This document shows, piece by piece, positions 22,448-34,880 of a stretch of 64,000 nucleotides of DNA. Position 1 is the stretch's first letter. Each line of letters begins with the position of its first letter. Under the pieces are notes generated by a model. The model saw only the letters and a list, made by a program, of their open reading frames with translations, searched no databases and was not told the DNA's origin. The stretch comes from Metaphire vulgaris (lineage: Eukaryota; Annelida; Clitellata; Crassiclitellata; Megascolecidae). The position numbers and the translations under genes are program-made. The DNA lies in contig CM030843.1 of NCBI GenBank assembly GCA_018105865.1, positions 765,001 to 829,000 on the forward strand. The letters run 5' to 3'.

Positions 22448-23194
22448 TCTGTGTTCGGGCAACAGGGTCTGGTTTTCCAATTAAATGATCTTTGTTTTGA
22501 AGAGACTCAAATCCATTTTCCATTTGTCAACGTTTTGAAGGCGCAATCTCTCTGCGTCGAGTGAAAGCAGAGCAGCGTCTGGTTGTTCCATTTGCTCGTC
22601 TGCAAAGGCGCTCAAGCGAACAAGTGGAAGTGAGGGGGGTGTGGGGGGCGTGGGGAGTTGTATTCGACAGTGCATAAGAGAATTTCATCCTCAGAGACTA
22701 GGAGGGGACCTCGTCGGAACAGGGTTTAATCTAGACCGTTTCCGGAGGGAAATTGCCTTGCCCTTTCCCCCGGACATTTTAAATTCCCCCGGAAATTTTG
22801 GCATACTATATCAACTTGCAGCGCTCCCCAAGCACGGCTAGCTGACTTCCACCCGGCTTTGTCCAGGAGTCTAGATTAACCACTGAGTATAGAAAGCGTG
22901 AAAAGCAATCTACAACCGTCAAGTATTACACCATAGTGACGTCATTAGCATCTCTCTATCCTCGATTATTCAGTCACGTGCCACGCGATTTCGCGGCAAA
23001 TTCTTCGTACTATTCCTCACTGTAATTATATCCAGACGACCTTTTCCTTTCTCTGCCAAAGAGTAGCGGGTCCAGATGCGGCGCATAGAGTTCACTTAAT
23101 CGTTTACTCAAAAGCAGAAATCGAATGCTCTAGCTAGCAGTCATAACTCTCTATTGCTTGAAACATTGCATTAACTACAGTGTATATACTAAGC
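22448..23194. other. Intergenic, no gene recognised
   Basis: A minus-strand open stretch at 22481-22675 has some codon-like character (AFADEQMEQPDAALLSLDAE) but no clear acceptor, donor or domain. I do not call it. Confidence 0.35.
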
Positions 23195-23375
23195 AGTGAC
23201 GTCGCCACAAATTTTTGGTTGGGGGCAAAGGGGCTAGCGTGTCAGATTCCGTACCCACCCTTCACCCCTCCACAGAGAACTTTCTCACCGGATTTGTGCA
23301 AATCTGGTAGGTGGTTAGGGGCAGGTTGAAGGGAGTTGCCCTTTGCCCACCCACCCACCCCGTGGCGACGCTAAT
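23195..23375 (+). repeat. Repeat unit D, copy 1
   Basis: Begins CAGTGACGTCGCCA, contains GTGTCAGATTCCGTACCCAC and ACTTTCTCACCGGATTTG, and ends GGCGACGCTAATG. A second copy is at 23896-24077. The ends are weakly inverted, so it may be a MITE. Confidence 0.7.
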
Positions 23376-23390
23376 GTTAGAACGCCTCCA

Positions 23391-23893
23391 CCATGACAAC
23401 CCCCGTCATTCCATAATGCGAATAATGCATAGGATTTGTGCAAATACAACCACATATTTAAAAGTTATTTCGTCCTGTTAGAGATCGACGTCAAGGACCA
23501 TATTGAGCGACTATCTTTAGCATCCTTTAATACATCGATATCAATCGCTATTGCATTCATTGGCCATCACTTTCTCCATTTAAAGCGGTTCATCCATGAC
23601 AACCCCCGTCATTCCATAATGCTAATAATGCATAGGATTTGTGCAAATACAACCGCATTTTTGAAACTTACTTCGTCTTGTTATAGTTTTATTTCAAGTA
23701 TCATATTGAGAGATTATTTTTAGCATCCTCTAATACATCGATATCAATCGCTATTGCAATCATAGGCCATCACCTTCTCCATTTAAAACGGTTCATCCAT
23801 GACAACTCTCGTTATTCCATATCTTTAGCATCCTTTAATACATCGTTATCAATCGCTATTGCAAACTTAGGCCATCGTCTTCTGTATTTAGAA
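23391..23893 (+). repeat. 203-bp tandem repeat, about 2.5 copies
   Basis: CCATGACAAC recurs at 23391, 23594 and 23797, a constant 203-base period. The shared unit includes CATAGGATTTGTGCAAATAC and AATACATCGATATCAATCGC. The third copy lacks its middle part. The array lies exactly between the two copies of repeat unit D. Confidence 0.9.
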
Positions 23894-23895
23894 CG

Positions 23896-24077
23896 CAGTG
23901 ACGTCGCCAGGAATTTTTGGTTGGGGAAAAGGGGCTAGGGTGTCAGATTCCGTACCCACCCTTCACCCCTCCACAGAAAACTTTCTCACCGGATTTGCGC
24001 GAATCTGGTAGGTGGTCTGGGGCAGGTTTGGGGGGGGGGAGTTGCCCCCATTTGCTTCCCCGGGGCGACGCTAATGA
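23896..24077 (+). repeat. Repeat unit D, copy 2
   Basis: Near-identical to 23195-23375, including GTGTCAGATTCCGTACCCAC. The two copies bracket the 203-bp tandem array. Confidence 0.7.
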
Positions 24078-24405
24078 TACTAAACAAAATCCATATTGTA
24101 GTCTCTTCATTACAAACGCTATACTGTACTTACATAGATGTTCATAGGTCCGGTGGACGAGCGATGCAGTCTACAGTTCCGTCAATGCCGTTAAATGCCT
24201 TCCTATCAGATCCAGATCGCAGCTATTTCTAAAAGACGAGTCCACTGCGGTCTAACTACGCATTGAATATGAACCCACCCTAGTCCTCTGCTCCTGGTCT
24301 CCTTCCTGCGCCACTCGTCTGTTCACAGCGGATGGATTTGAGTTACGGCGACCACTAACTAGATGCGACTTTGCATCGCAGTCGACTGCCAGAGGCGCTG
24401 CACTC

Positions 24406-24417
24406 GGCGGCGGCGGA

Positions 24418-24449
<32 letters not shown>

Positions 24450-24450
24450 G
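24406..24450. repeat. (GGC)n repeat
   Basis: GGC triplet run in CpG-rich surroundings. No adjoining exon was identified. Confidence 0.95.
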
Positions 24451-25274
24451 TCCGGTGCTTGGTATGCGTATAGCGGGCGACAGCGCGTAAGCTCCGGGCT
24501 GCTGCGTGAAATCAGTATTTAGGGCGCTGAGATTTACATCGATAGGTCACGGGCGATGAGAATTTTTCTTCTAGTCGGTTTCCTGCCCCCAATAAATTGT
24601 GCAGCGGAGAATATACTCAATAAAAATTATCTGGTGGGGAAGCATTAAATTCTGTTCGGATTTCATGACGGTCAGCAAATTAAGTTCCAGGCGTTTACTT
24701 TCCCCTATCTCCTTTATATCCTTCCTTCTGGCTCAATTCCAGCGATTCCCATAAATCTATATGGGCATATAAGTTCCAATAACTGCCACCGCTGGTAGCA
24801 GCCCGAATGGGGGGTTGGCGGGGAATCAGGCCTCCGTGCTCCCTCGTGGATACGCCGACGGTAACTGCATAAATAGCAAAGCAAAGATGATATATCATAT
24901 TCGGCCATAATGTTCGCTCTAGTGTAAGCGTCACGTGACAGAAAATGTCCGCCATAAATATTATTACTAGAGTAGTCTTGAGTTAATTACTGAACGAAAA
25001 ACCTGGCGTTGATTAATGTCGCTGGACGAAGCCCCTGAAGCCGAAAGTAGCAGTAATGGCGGGACTGGGGTGTGATGTGCCCCCACTGGCTCGTTACCAC
25101 ACCCCATAAAACATTCAGTTTGTCTGCAGATGTTTCTCGGAATACTCCAACTCCGTCGCTACAAGAGTTATTTATAATTATTTTACGATCGCCCATTAAG
25201 ACACGGGCAAACAGCGCAATCGTATCAATTATTTATACCATAAGTTGATAAGCTGTCCAAACCACGGCGTTCGC
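24451..25274. other. Intergenic, no gene recognised
   Basis: No supported exon. Short open stretches at 24695-24955 and 24987-25196 lack splice context. Confidence 0.4.
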
Positions 25275-25354
25275 TTAACCCCTTAACTGGAAATCCCGGA
25301 TATATCCGTCCATTTTACATTGAGTTACAGTTAAATACACGGTTAATGGGTTAA
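25275..25354 (-). mobile_element. 80-bp TTAA-bounded palindromic MITE, copy 4
   Basis: Same orientation as copy 2. The right end GGTTAATGGGTTAA has one change from the consensus. Bounded by TTAA and exactly 80 bases long. Confidence 0.8.
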
Positions 25355-25675
25355 CCGCTGACTTTATGCACATCAGAGGTTACAAGAGTGTGGTCGTGCT
25401 GGGAACCATCTGGTAGTATTTGTTCCGTGAAATATTATGACATAGCCTACATCTGTGAAACAATGAACTCTGTACCCAGTGTTTTATCCAGGCTCCAGGC
25501 CTTTGAGGGGGAATTGACTTGGCTGGAGGGGACGGGGTACAGTTCAATGCCAACAAAATTAGTGTTACGAATTTGGGGGGATTTTGAGGTTTGGGGTGGG
25601 GAATCTTCCCTCCTAACAGACCTGCATAAATCACCGTCTGTACCGTAGTTTCATCGGGGCTTTGGAGGAAATCTT

Positions 25676-25677
<2 letters not shown>

Positions 25678-25739
<62 letters not shown>
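25678..25739. repeat. (GA)n microsatellite
   Basis: Uninterrupted GA run of about 60 bases. Confidence 0.95.
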
Positions 25740-25742
<3 letters not shown>

Positions 25743-26190
25743 GTTTGGTTGGTAAAGCTCAAAATTAAGTAAGCATGTAGGCCTAAACGCGTTCAAACTT
25801 CATCTCTTCCGCGTTTTATATCAATTTTGTGATGCATGTATGAATCAAGAGAATGCAGCAGTCTTCTCTAAACCGTGTAGCATCAACCAGTCATTATTCG
25901 CGAATCGTAGTTTCGGTTTATTACTGGTCGAAATCAGAGGCACACACCTCCATTAAGGTCAGCAACTGGAATTCTGTGTGCAGAATAAACCTCTCTCAGT
26001 TTGACGTGCGAAAGTAAATGCATGGTGCTGCCACCTGGTGAATGATGGTGGCGTCATCTCGCCGTGCAGCCATCGAAAAAAATAGATAGCCAGTCGGTGT
26101 GATTATATTGAATGCGACGGAATGTCTCCAAAGGGGCCGCTGATACATTCAACGGCACTCAATCGGTAGCCATTGATTGAGAGTACGTAA

Positions 26191-26251
<61 letters not shown>
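26191..26251. repeat. (GGC)n repeat, about 20 units
   Basis: About 20 uninterrupted GGC triplets followed by a G-rich stretch (GTAGGGTGGGGGGGG). A second G-rich stretch follows at 26448-26500. No exon is attached. Confidence 0.95.
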
Positions 26252-26252
<1 letters not shown>

Positions 26253-26738
26253 AGGGTGGGGGGGGTGGCGGGGCAGATGAGATTCGTTTTTGGAAAGTTC
26301 GTTGTTCAGAGGAGGGTAGGATTCGTCTCGAAGGGCGCTAAATTACCGCTGCCCGTGCAGAACATTCAGCGCGACGAAGATGCAACCAGATCGCCAGCCA
26401 CCAGATCCGACGCATTGCAAAAACTCACAACCCCAGATCGTGCAGAGTGGGGTGGCGGTGGGGGGTGGGGCCATCGGGGCTTCGGTGGTCGGAAGCCGCG
26501 TTCGCATTAAATTGATTCATCGATTATTCTCCAGAGGTCGCTTCCCGCCAGATTAGATCGTGGGCTGTAAAACTCGTCCAGAGGCATAATCTGCCAAGAC
26601 CGGTTTGTGCTTTATATTTCGAATGGCTGTTAGTGTTTTCGAACCATCGTTGAGACTGCTCCAATGAAATTCACTGACAGTAACTGTTAGAGTCCGAATC
26701 GAGCGCCGCTTACAACTATAGCCTGTTTACCCCCGAAT

Positions 26739-27044
26739 AATTACGTCAACAACTTTTGACCCCCCCCCAAATCAATAACAGGTCCCAATAACAAGGTTAT
26801 TATTTTTGCAGTGATGACCATTTTTTCCTTTTTTGCTCATCGCGTGTCAAAATGTGGTGGTGATGACCTTTTTTGCCATGCTTTCTTCCATTGTAATAAG
26901 TAGTATTCCATGAAATTTCCTATTTTTTGATTATTTGTAAAAAGTGAAATTGTTGACGTCAACTTCTCATGACCCCTCCCCCTGCCACCTGTCAACAACT
27001 GTCAAACTTTTTCGAACCCCTCCCCCTAAACTGTTGACGTAATT
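26739..27044. mobile_element. Possible MITE with 13-bp inverted ends
   Basis: AATTACGTCAACA at 26739-26751 and TGTTGACGTAATT at 27032-27044 are exact reverse complements about 306 bases apart. The interior holds further GTCAAC/GTTGAC pairs and C-rich CCCCTCCCCC runs. No target duplication was established. Confidence 0.5.
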
Positions 27045-27391
27045 AATGGACAGCCCCCAACCTAGCCTCACTGCCCTTCGGATGTTGACTATTGCCTGGC
27101 TGATCATATACCTTTCCCACAGCTATTTTAAGAAAGGCTGAGCGACTAAGAATAAGCAGCTACTATTATACTTTACTGGAGCGTTATATAAATCCACGAG
27201 ATTTTACTTACTTTCTCCTCTGTTCAAAGTTCCAACCAATCAAAAGAACTCAATTCGTGTTAGCTCTCTAGTGATTGGTTGAAATTTCAAACCGTTCTAG
27301 GCATCAGTTCAAATTTCAAACGATCCTCATGCTGCGGTCCTTTGCTGCGGTCCTTTCTTCGTCTCGACGCCACGCAGTGAGGTTCATCGAG

Positions 27392-27461
27392 CAACTTCGT
27401 TCGGTCGAATATTTTAGAATTTAAAGACAATTCTAAAATATTTATACCGTTGACGAAGTTG
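27392..27461. ncRNA. Imperfect 70-nt hairpin, possible pre-miRNA or element terminus
   Basis: Left arm 27392-27422 (starting CAACTTCGTTCGG, ending TATTTTAGAATT) pairs with right arm 27429-27461 (starting AATTCTAAAATATT, ending GACGAAGTTG) around a loop of about six bases. About 14 central pairs are perfect, followed by small bulges and an 8-10 bp distal stem. The size and shape fit a pre-miRNA, but I do not recognise a seed, and inverted-repeat transposon remnants look similar. Confidence 0.3.
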
Positions 27462-27570
27462 GTGTTATGTTGGTTCAGAAACTGTCGTTTAGTATCGTAT
27501 CGTTAAGGTTTTAAGTAGTTATTAGGGTTATTAGTAGTTATTCCGTCGACTGGTGCTGATGTACTACTAC
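27462..27570. other. Spacer with short GTTATTAG repeats
   Basis: TAGTTATTAGGGTTATTAGTAGTTATT is a short degenerate direct repeat. Nothing else is seen. Confidence 0.4.
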
Positions 27571-27844
27571 GATGGCGCTAAAGAAGTTTACTACAACTAC
27601 TACATTCCTGTTCGAAAGATCCTCAACGGTCGAACGCCGCTCTCTACTAAGCTCGAGGTCAGAAATCACCGATCTGATCGTCCCTCCGACGCTTAAGACG
27701 GCGGGGTTTGAGGGGCAGGTCTTTCCGACTTGGGGGCTTGGGGCCCTGCCTCGTGCAACTCGTTCCCAAACAACGTTGACGGTCGAGACATTGCCGTATC
27801 GGATCCGAAAACAACTGAAGACGTACTTTTTAATACTTCATTCT

Positions 27845-27915
27845 TGTAAAGCGCTTTTGACTGTGGCATATGTTAGCTATGCTTATGGCTCTTAAGAAAT
27901 TGTCATGTATAATAA
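27845..27915 (+). repeat. SINE-like element, 3' portion
   Basis: GCGCTTTTGACTGTGGCATA, then TTATGGCTCTTAAGAAATTG and TCATGTATAATAATAATG. The same tail occurs at 16790-16820. Reverse-strand versions (TGACAATTTATATAGC next to ATT runs) occur at 11183, 54600 and 61680. I infer that this family seeds many of the ATT/TAA microsatellites in the window. Confidence 0.55.
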
Positions 27916-30900
27916 TAATGTTAGATGTTGTTAGATGTCGGACACTCACTGATTTACAGTTTAACGATCAGTTATGCCAGCGCTTTTTTCCCAGATCTGT
28001 GTTTTTTGTGAAATCTGGGCTTCTTAAAAATTTCCTTTTTACAGTTCATTCAGTTTGATGATGCATAAGTTGCTATTGTAACTCTTGATATACAGTAGAC
28101 CTAAAGTATTTTGTTTTTGCAGTATTGACATTGAAGGCTACTGTATAATTGCAACCTTGTGAATCTGTATTGTATAATTGAATCTGTCTGTACTGTATAA
28201 TTGGCAATTGCAACCTTGTAAATCATTGCGGGGAGGGTTAAATGTTGTTGTAGATGTCACTCAGGAAAGCAAAGACCTCCAAGTAAGAGAAAGACCCTCG
28301 AGCATCATCAAAGTCAACTCCAGTCCCAACCCCTGCTGCTTTGCCCCAATATTTTATTTTGCATTTTTATTGATAATTTATCTGCTGTTGTATGTATTGC
28401 ATTATCATGGTTGACTAAGTTTTGTGTTTCTTGTTTTCAGGATCTATTTTTGCCACACAGAGGTCCATCATGTCTTGTATTCGTTGATTCCAGCATCTGG
28501 TTTCTTTGGTTTCGGCTGGCCCTTTGTTTCACTTTGGTTGAGGCTGTTTGTTGTGTGTGTTTCGTTCGGTGCTGTGGCCGGTGCAGTCAAGTTTTTTGTG
28601 TGAGCGCCGGTTACGAGGCATTGCTTTTTCCGATGGCCGTCTTTCGTTTACTGCGGTTGCGATGCCGTCCGTCATTTTCTATAGGCCTATTTAATGTGCT
28701 TGGTTTATTTCTGTTATTGGCAATTAGTTAATTCTGTACTTTTTTCAGGATGCACGGTGCCATTTTATTTCTTTGTAAAATGCATTTATGATTGATCTTG
28801 TATAGGTCTATGGCTTTTTTTATGATTTTCTGTACAGGTACAGGTACTTCAGCTTCAGGACACAAAAGCAGGATCACAGAGAGCTTCAAGTTGCCCTATC
28901 TGTATGTCTGTGTGTATCTATATTTGTGTGTGTTTGTGTATATCTGTATTTGTATTTGTGTGTGTATTTTTTCCAGGACGGGAATTCCTCCTTGTTTTGG
29001 GGTAGACTGAAAACAAATTTGTAATCTCTCAACAGTTATAACAATAATTTATTTTAGCTTGGCGGCATTAAATTTTAAAAGGTAAAAGAATTTTCTCATT
29101 TGTTTTTCTCCGTGCGCTTGAAATAGAATATATCTAATATAAATGTAATATAATCTGATTAACTGTTGAAAGACAATTTGTTTTCTTCTTTGGACCTTCC
29201 CTATTTCTCTAAAATTGTTAGTTTTTGGGGTTTGTTCCAAACATTTTGAAAGTCAAATCTAATCTCAACATTTTAATTCTAAAATTTCTGGGGGGTCTCC
29301 CTCTCAAGCTCACAGCTTCATCGCAGCGAGAGGGTGAACAGCTAATCATATGGGATTATCTTGAGGCTGTCCTTCATGTTTTGGAAAGTCTCAATGAATT
29401 GATTATCTGGCCAATGTGAGCAGCAATTGATTCTATTTGACTGGTTGTCTGAATTTTGTATATTGATTGTCATTTTAGGGGAATAATCAGCTGTCATCTG
29501 GTTCGTCATCTTGTCAACTCAACTGTCGTTTGGCAACGCGTTGCTTATCCAGATCTACCTTGAGCGACTGGCAGTTTCGTCTCCTGCTGAATCTTCTGTG
29601 TATTCTCTCGTTGAAGATGCTTCTCAGCAGTGATATTTTACATCCAAAAAAATTACTTTTACTCTTTAGTTTTGGCTTTCTTATTTGACTTTACTTTCAA
29701 TTACAGTTTTCAATTTCAGTTATAATTTTACTTTGTAAATAATTGTTATTATACTGTACCCGGTACTTTTAATTTTCCAAAATAAAATTACTTTTAATTA
29801 CAGTTATATATATATATATATATCTCAGACCTTCCAGGCTTCCACTCCATTTATTTCCTTTAACAGCAGTAAGTCATGGCTAATATGCTGAATGCACAGC
29901 ATTATTATACAGTGTGACTATAACAAATACGAATGGCTGCCACTTACCATTGCATGCACAGAAACATTTAGCGCAATACCTAAGCTGTCAATATCAGTAT
30001 GTGTGCAACGACTGCAAGTCTGCAATCAAATGTAAATGATTCAATATGCAATGCTGCTTTTGAGTTTCATGTTTGTAGGTGCCCTGGTCATACTTTAAAA
30101 AATTGCCAAATATCACTCCCTTTTTCTACCAGCAAGCTGTGTAGCTAAACTCGTACTTTTCTATTTAGACACTTGAGAGTCGAGATGAATGAAATGTTTG
30201 TAAGAATAAACCGGGAGACAGCAGGAGTACAAACAGTACAGTCTGCCTAAACAGTCCGGCATGAACATAAATTTGAAATAAAATGGGAGAAGAAATTAAT
30301 TTTACTGCAACTAATAATTACTACTTTTTAATTTAATTTTTGGTGGCCTTATTTTATTTATACTTTATATTTCAGCCGTAAACTATGTTTTACTTTGTAT
30401 ATCAGTTTTACTGAACTAACTGCAAACAATTTTAAATTTCTATTTCAGTTCAGCAATATATCACTGCTTCTCAAGACAGGACTTCAACAGCAGCAGAGAA
30501 TTTCTGTCACTGCCCGAGTGGATCTTCAAGACCAATTTCTTCAGCGTGTGTGGAATTTCAACTCAAGAGTGTGCCATGGCAGCGATCTGCTAGTCGTTTA
30601 CCTCTCAATTTCGTCATCAACTGCCCTTTTGCTCTGGTTGCAGTGCTACATAACTTGTATGCAGTGATGGGCAAGTAACTAAAAAGTCTTAGTCTATATC
30701 ATAGGCATAAACTTTTGTTGCGCCTCTATGCTTGAGACCCCATTGTTTTGAAAGGCTGCCATATAGGGAAGGGGAAGGCATAGGGTTGGGGCCCCCCACT
30801 TTTTCATCCAAGTTTGTGCCAATGATTTATGTCATTTCCTAATTTCACAATTGCAACGAACAAGAGAAGAATGTGGCCACAAAATTTCACAAATTCTCTC

Positions 30901-32762
30901 ACTGTGACACTGTCGAGCATTTATCCTCTAAAATCTTCTAAAGACACGAACGGAAGCTAGGAATTCGAATTTTGCTGAAAGTTCTTTAGAGAGACTTACA
31001 AAGCACTAGTGCTTTCAAACAAACAATTTTATGCAAAGTTTCTCGGACGCAAGGTGAATTATAATACGCAGGTAATTTAATCTGGTCACCACACCCGGTT
31101 CTGTTATATTCATTAAGCCTATTTTTTTACAACACCATGTAGTTCGCGTAGAGTCTACAGCAGCCAAGGACAACCAATCGGCTAAAACTTCGTCAACCAA
31201 AGTGTTGCGTACCTCAAACTTCTAGCCTAAAGTAAGCTTAATTAAATGCAGGCGTTTTACCTGAGACAGCCTATACCTGATTCCCTGTGCATTTCTCCTG
31301 CCTGAAACAACAGTTCTGAACACAATGTAGGGCCTAGGCTTAATGATCCATGCTCTAAAACATAAAATAGCTTGGTAACTTCACAGAAACACCCAAGATT
31401 TCTCTAAACAACGCCGTTCACAGCTTTCGCAGATTGCATGCTTGCCACCTCACGAGAATAAGAAAATTTTGTTGCCACATTTTTATCAACTACAGTCGAG
31501 CCCTGCTTAAGATATCTGGTTCATTATAGGCCTGTAGCAGGTTTTATAATTAATTCGCTCTGTGAGATAAGTCTATTGAAGGCCTGTTGAATAGAAGGTA
31601 TATAGGTCCTAGATATGTAAAAATCTAATTGATTTCAAGAAATTCTCCGACAAAATCCACATTTTCCTCTTGTTCCATCTTCATTGCTTTAAACTTTGCA
31701 AGAATAATCAATAATATCATTATCAATTTTTATCTACAGGGTTCGAAATAGAGCACTACCAGCCATTTCATACTACACACTAACACCATTGACTGTACGA
31801 GAACGAGGCACATCAACTAAATGAAAGACCTGGTGAATAGCTAACGGAATGCCTAGTAGGGTGATCGAGGGAAGAGCCGCGTATTAAACAACAGCTGACA
31901 GATGGCATAACCACGCCCCGGCGGCTGAGGAAACTACAGCAAAATGTATTGTATTAAATATGATGTAAATGCATGGTTACTATAACCTGGCAAACCTGAA
32001 CAGTATCTAGGATGAATAGTTGGCGATGGCAACCACACAAGAGGCACAGTATGACTTTATGAAGACATTGGTAGAGTAAGTATAAATCTCCACTCTGTTT
32101 CTAAACTTTCTTTGTATAATGCAATCAGAGCAACGTGGCATTTGCAGCCCGGGTTCCAACTGGAACCACCACTGCTCTAGTTACATCACTGTAGTCAGCC
32201 CACTTCTTATAACCAGACTCAGTGACAGTTGAAAAATTTCTCAAAATGAACCTGATGGAAGATATTTTGGGTGCAGCAAATTTTTCAGTCACACAGTATT
32301 GTTGCAGCAAAGCTCTATTTTACTTTGGTATAACATAACACCTACAGCAAATTCTAATATAATTTCTACTGTGCAATTAACTTTTTGAACAGATTCGAAG
32401 TTAACCATAATTATGAATAACATGCTAGAGTATATTTGTGTGTAGAAAGGGAATAATCCTGGTCACTGACTACTTACCTCCCCCCCCCCACAGTCCACTC
32501 CATACATAGCAAGGGGAAGTTTCACACTGTCATTAACTTATTTAGCATAATGAAGTAATTAAAATTTCTTTCCTCACCCACCCCCATAGCCTGCCTTTCA
32601 AATGTACCACTAAGCACATGGAGTGCCTACAGCACTTCAAATAGGTCAGTAACCAACTCACAGCACATTGTACAAAAGAGCTTCAAACAGATCCAACTGA
32701 TTTATGTGTCCAACAACAAAGCCAATGACATTCAATTCTACTATTCAATTCAATTGACTGTT
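27916..32762. other. Large AT-rich intergenic region, no gene recognised
   Basis: About 4.8 kb with no exon I can support. It includes a GT-rich stretch at 28900-28970, a (TA)n run at 29803-29824, a pseudo-promoter-like GGTTCGAAA at 31739, and scattered direct repeats. Open stretches at 28411-28731 and 30395-30667 are cysteine- or leucine-rich in ways that do not resemble known domains. Confidence 0.4.
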
Positions 32763-34695
32763 CTATTCTTTAGTTAGAGTAGTTCTACTTTCTGAAATCT
32801 CAGCTTCTGGATTCCTAAGAATGCCATCTTCATCTTCATTGCCAGACTTTTGGAAAACTGTGCTGCCATCTGCTTGTTCTATAAAACGATTTCCTTCGGA
32901 GTCGATTGCAAAGTTGTAAATGGAACGCTGATTCAATGCAACTTCTATCATATTTTCCAAATTTTCCGGTGACACAAACCTCTTCGACTCATCCTAAAAC
33001 AGAAATCAACAAAAAAATGTTAAAAATAGAATTGGACAGACCCACAAATCAGTTTGTTGTAGCAAAATATTGAAACAACATTTCACGATGCTCCATCTAA
33101 CAACTAAAGATTTCTAAAACCCATTACTAACAAAGACATTACACAGGATACACAGAAGACACACTATAATCCAATTTCAAAACTTTTACTGCTATTTTTC
33201 AGACCATATTAATAAATTTTAACTCATTGGTGCTCAGGTTCAACTGCCCTAAAAAAGATGAAGCACTACTGACGACATGTGCCGGACCACTGGCTCTTAG
33301 ATCAAGTTTAAAAATGCACTTGTTTGGGTTGGCCTATCCCCCCCCATACATTGATCCACTGCTGATCTGACTGACCTTCCTAGCTTGGCCTGGTTTTAAT
33401 TTAGATTGGATATGGTGCACCATTGGCTGATACCCCAGGTGTTATGATAGTGGTGCCATAGAAAAATTGACCGATTTGTTGGTTACCTTTGTTTTTAAGA
33501 CTTGCAATCGCAGCTTCTCATGGAGCTCTTCCTGCCTCTCTTCGATCTCGATCAACTGCTTCAGCTCCAGATCCTGCTTTTCTTTTTCAAAAATAACTTC
33601 TCTCGCTTGTCTGGAAATTTACAGGAGCAAATCAATTACATTCACAATTTAGAATTAAAAACGCAATTGATATGCATTTCATTTCAACAACCATTTATAA
33701 GTACACTAATGAGATCTGTTCACTAACTTCAATGTAAACAAATGCTAAATCATTACCAGAACAATAGCAAAATTGCTAATTCAATGTACATTAAACAAAT
33801 TTTTAGACATTACATCCAAGAATAAGTACCAAGGCATCATATTCAAGAACTAATTTTAAGTACCAATGCCAAGCTAAAGTATTAAGTAGTACAAGAAGCA
33901 GATGATAATAAAGATCAGATTGAACATTATGCTGGCAGTGACAGAGGTCACACTGATGACCTCACCTGAATTTAGCTGATTCTCTGTTCCAACGTTCGTT
34001 CTCACTCAGACATTGGGCAAGATGTTTCTCCTCTTGTTCCATGTGAGATTTATCCGTCAGAGCAGAAGTCTGTGCTAGAAGTTCATTTTTAAAATATTCC
34101 TAAGACAAATGCAACACGAAACAATAACAATGAAATATTGTCACTTCCATCCTACAACAGAATTGTTAACAGACAACCGCAATCAATACAAAAGAACTGT
34201 GCACATACAACTGTATTAGAACAATATCGAACACAAAAGGTGATTACTATATCTAGAAAAATGCCTGTATTAAACCTTAAATAGTGATAATTAAATAATC
34301 ATACGTTAGCGCCATAAAAATCCAAGAAACAACCTGCTGTATTTTAGGCACTGATTTAACAATGATGGATTACGATTTGAAATCCAGCGCGACCGTCGAC
34401 TGATGCCAAGTGCATTACCAAAATGGTGCTATAGAAGTCGATTGAATTGATTTCAAATTCACGACCGATCGAACCTAATGGAGCGAACAGCCGTTCTGTA
34501 GTGAGCGTATCTGACTTTGAGCTCCTCGTATTCTTCGGGGTCGATTGGCGTCCGTTCCCTGACGACGAACAGCTTGCTGGCGGCGATTGGAGCCCAGCGG
34601 CGCTTCCTCCATCGCCGACCGCCGATCGCCATCTCCGCCTTCGTTAAAACGTTCAAAGACAACAGCGATGAACGCATCAACCTCAGCGCCGCCAT
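32763..34695 (-). CDS. MRPS26: Mitochondrial small ribosomal subunit protein mS26
   Basis: Four exons on the minus strand: 34695-34475, 34099-33966, 33610-33487 and 32993-32763, about 236 residues (the human protein is about 205). The start ATG at 34695 gives MAALRLMRSSLLSLNVLTKA, an arginine/leucine-rich, acid-free leader typical of a mitochondrial presequence. Family landmarks are EEYEELKVRYAHYRTAVRSI in exon 1, coiled-coil charged segments in exons 2 and 3, and FVSPENLENMIEVALNQR then IYNFAID in exon 4, matching the conserved C-terminal segment of MRPS26. Exons 2-4 join in phase. Exon 1 ends in phase 2 but exon 2 must begin in phase 0, so one base or a tiny exon is missing there. It is transcribed divergently from REV3L. 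Confidence 0.9.
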
Positions 34696-34767
34696 TGCTT
34701 CTTTTTTCTTCACTCAGCGACTGTGTTACTGCTGCAGCGCTGCTCTATCCACTCAACAATTGACTTA

Positions 34768-34880
34768 AACTTCTATAGCGCCATTTTTAATGCTTAGAAG
34801 CATCAGCCAATGCTGATCAAAGTTAAATCCAGGATATTAGTCCAGACAACCAGATGACAGTTCATTGTAGATAAAAGATG
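34768..34880 (+). repeat. Dispersed repeat family C, partial copy
   Basis: CTTCTATAGCGCCATTTTTA and GAAGCATCAGCCAATG match the beginning of the copy at 2362. Truncated after ATGACAGT. Confidence 0.6.

Noticed and set aside
22481..22675. Minus-strand exon containing AFADEQMEQPDAALLSLDAE
   Set aside because: Some codon-like character, but I could not find a convincing acceptor, donor or partner exon.
28411..28731. Cysteine/phenylalanine-rich open frame of about 106 codons
   Set aside because: No start context, splice partner or recognisable domain, and composition matches the T-rich surroundings.
31735..31750. GGTTCGAAA as a tRNA B box
   Set aside because: No matching A box at the right distance and no cloverleaf could be folded by eye.
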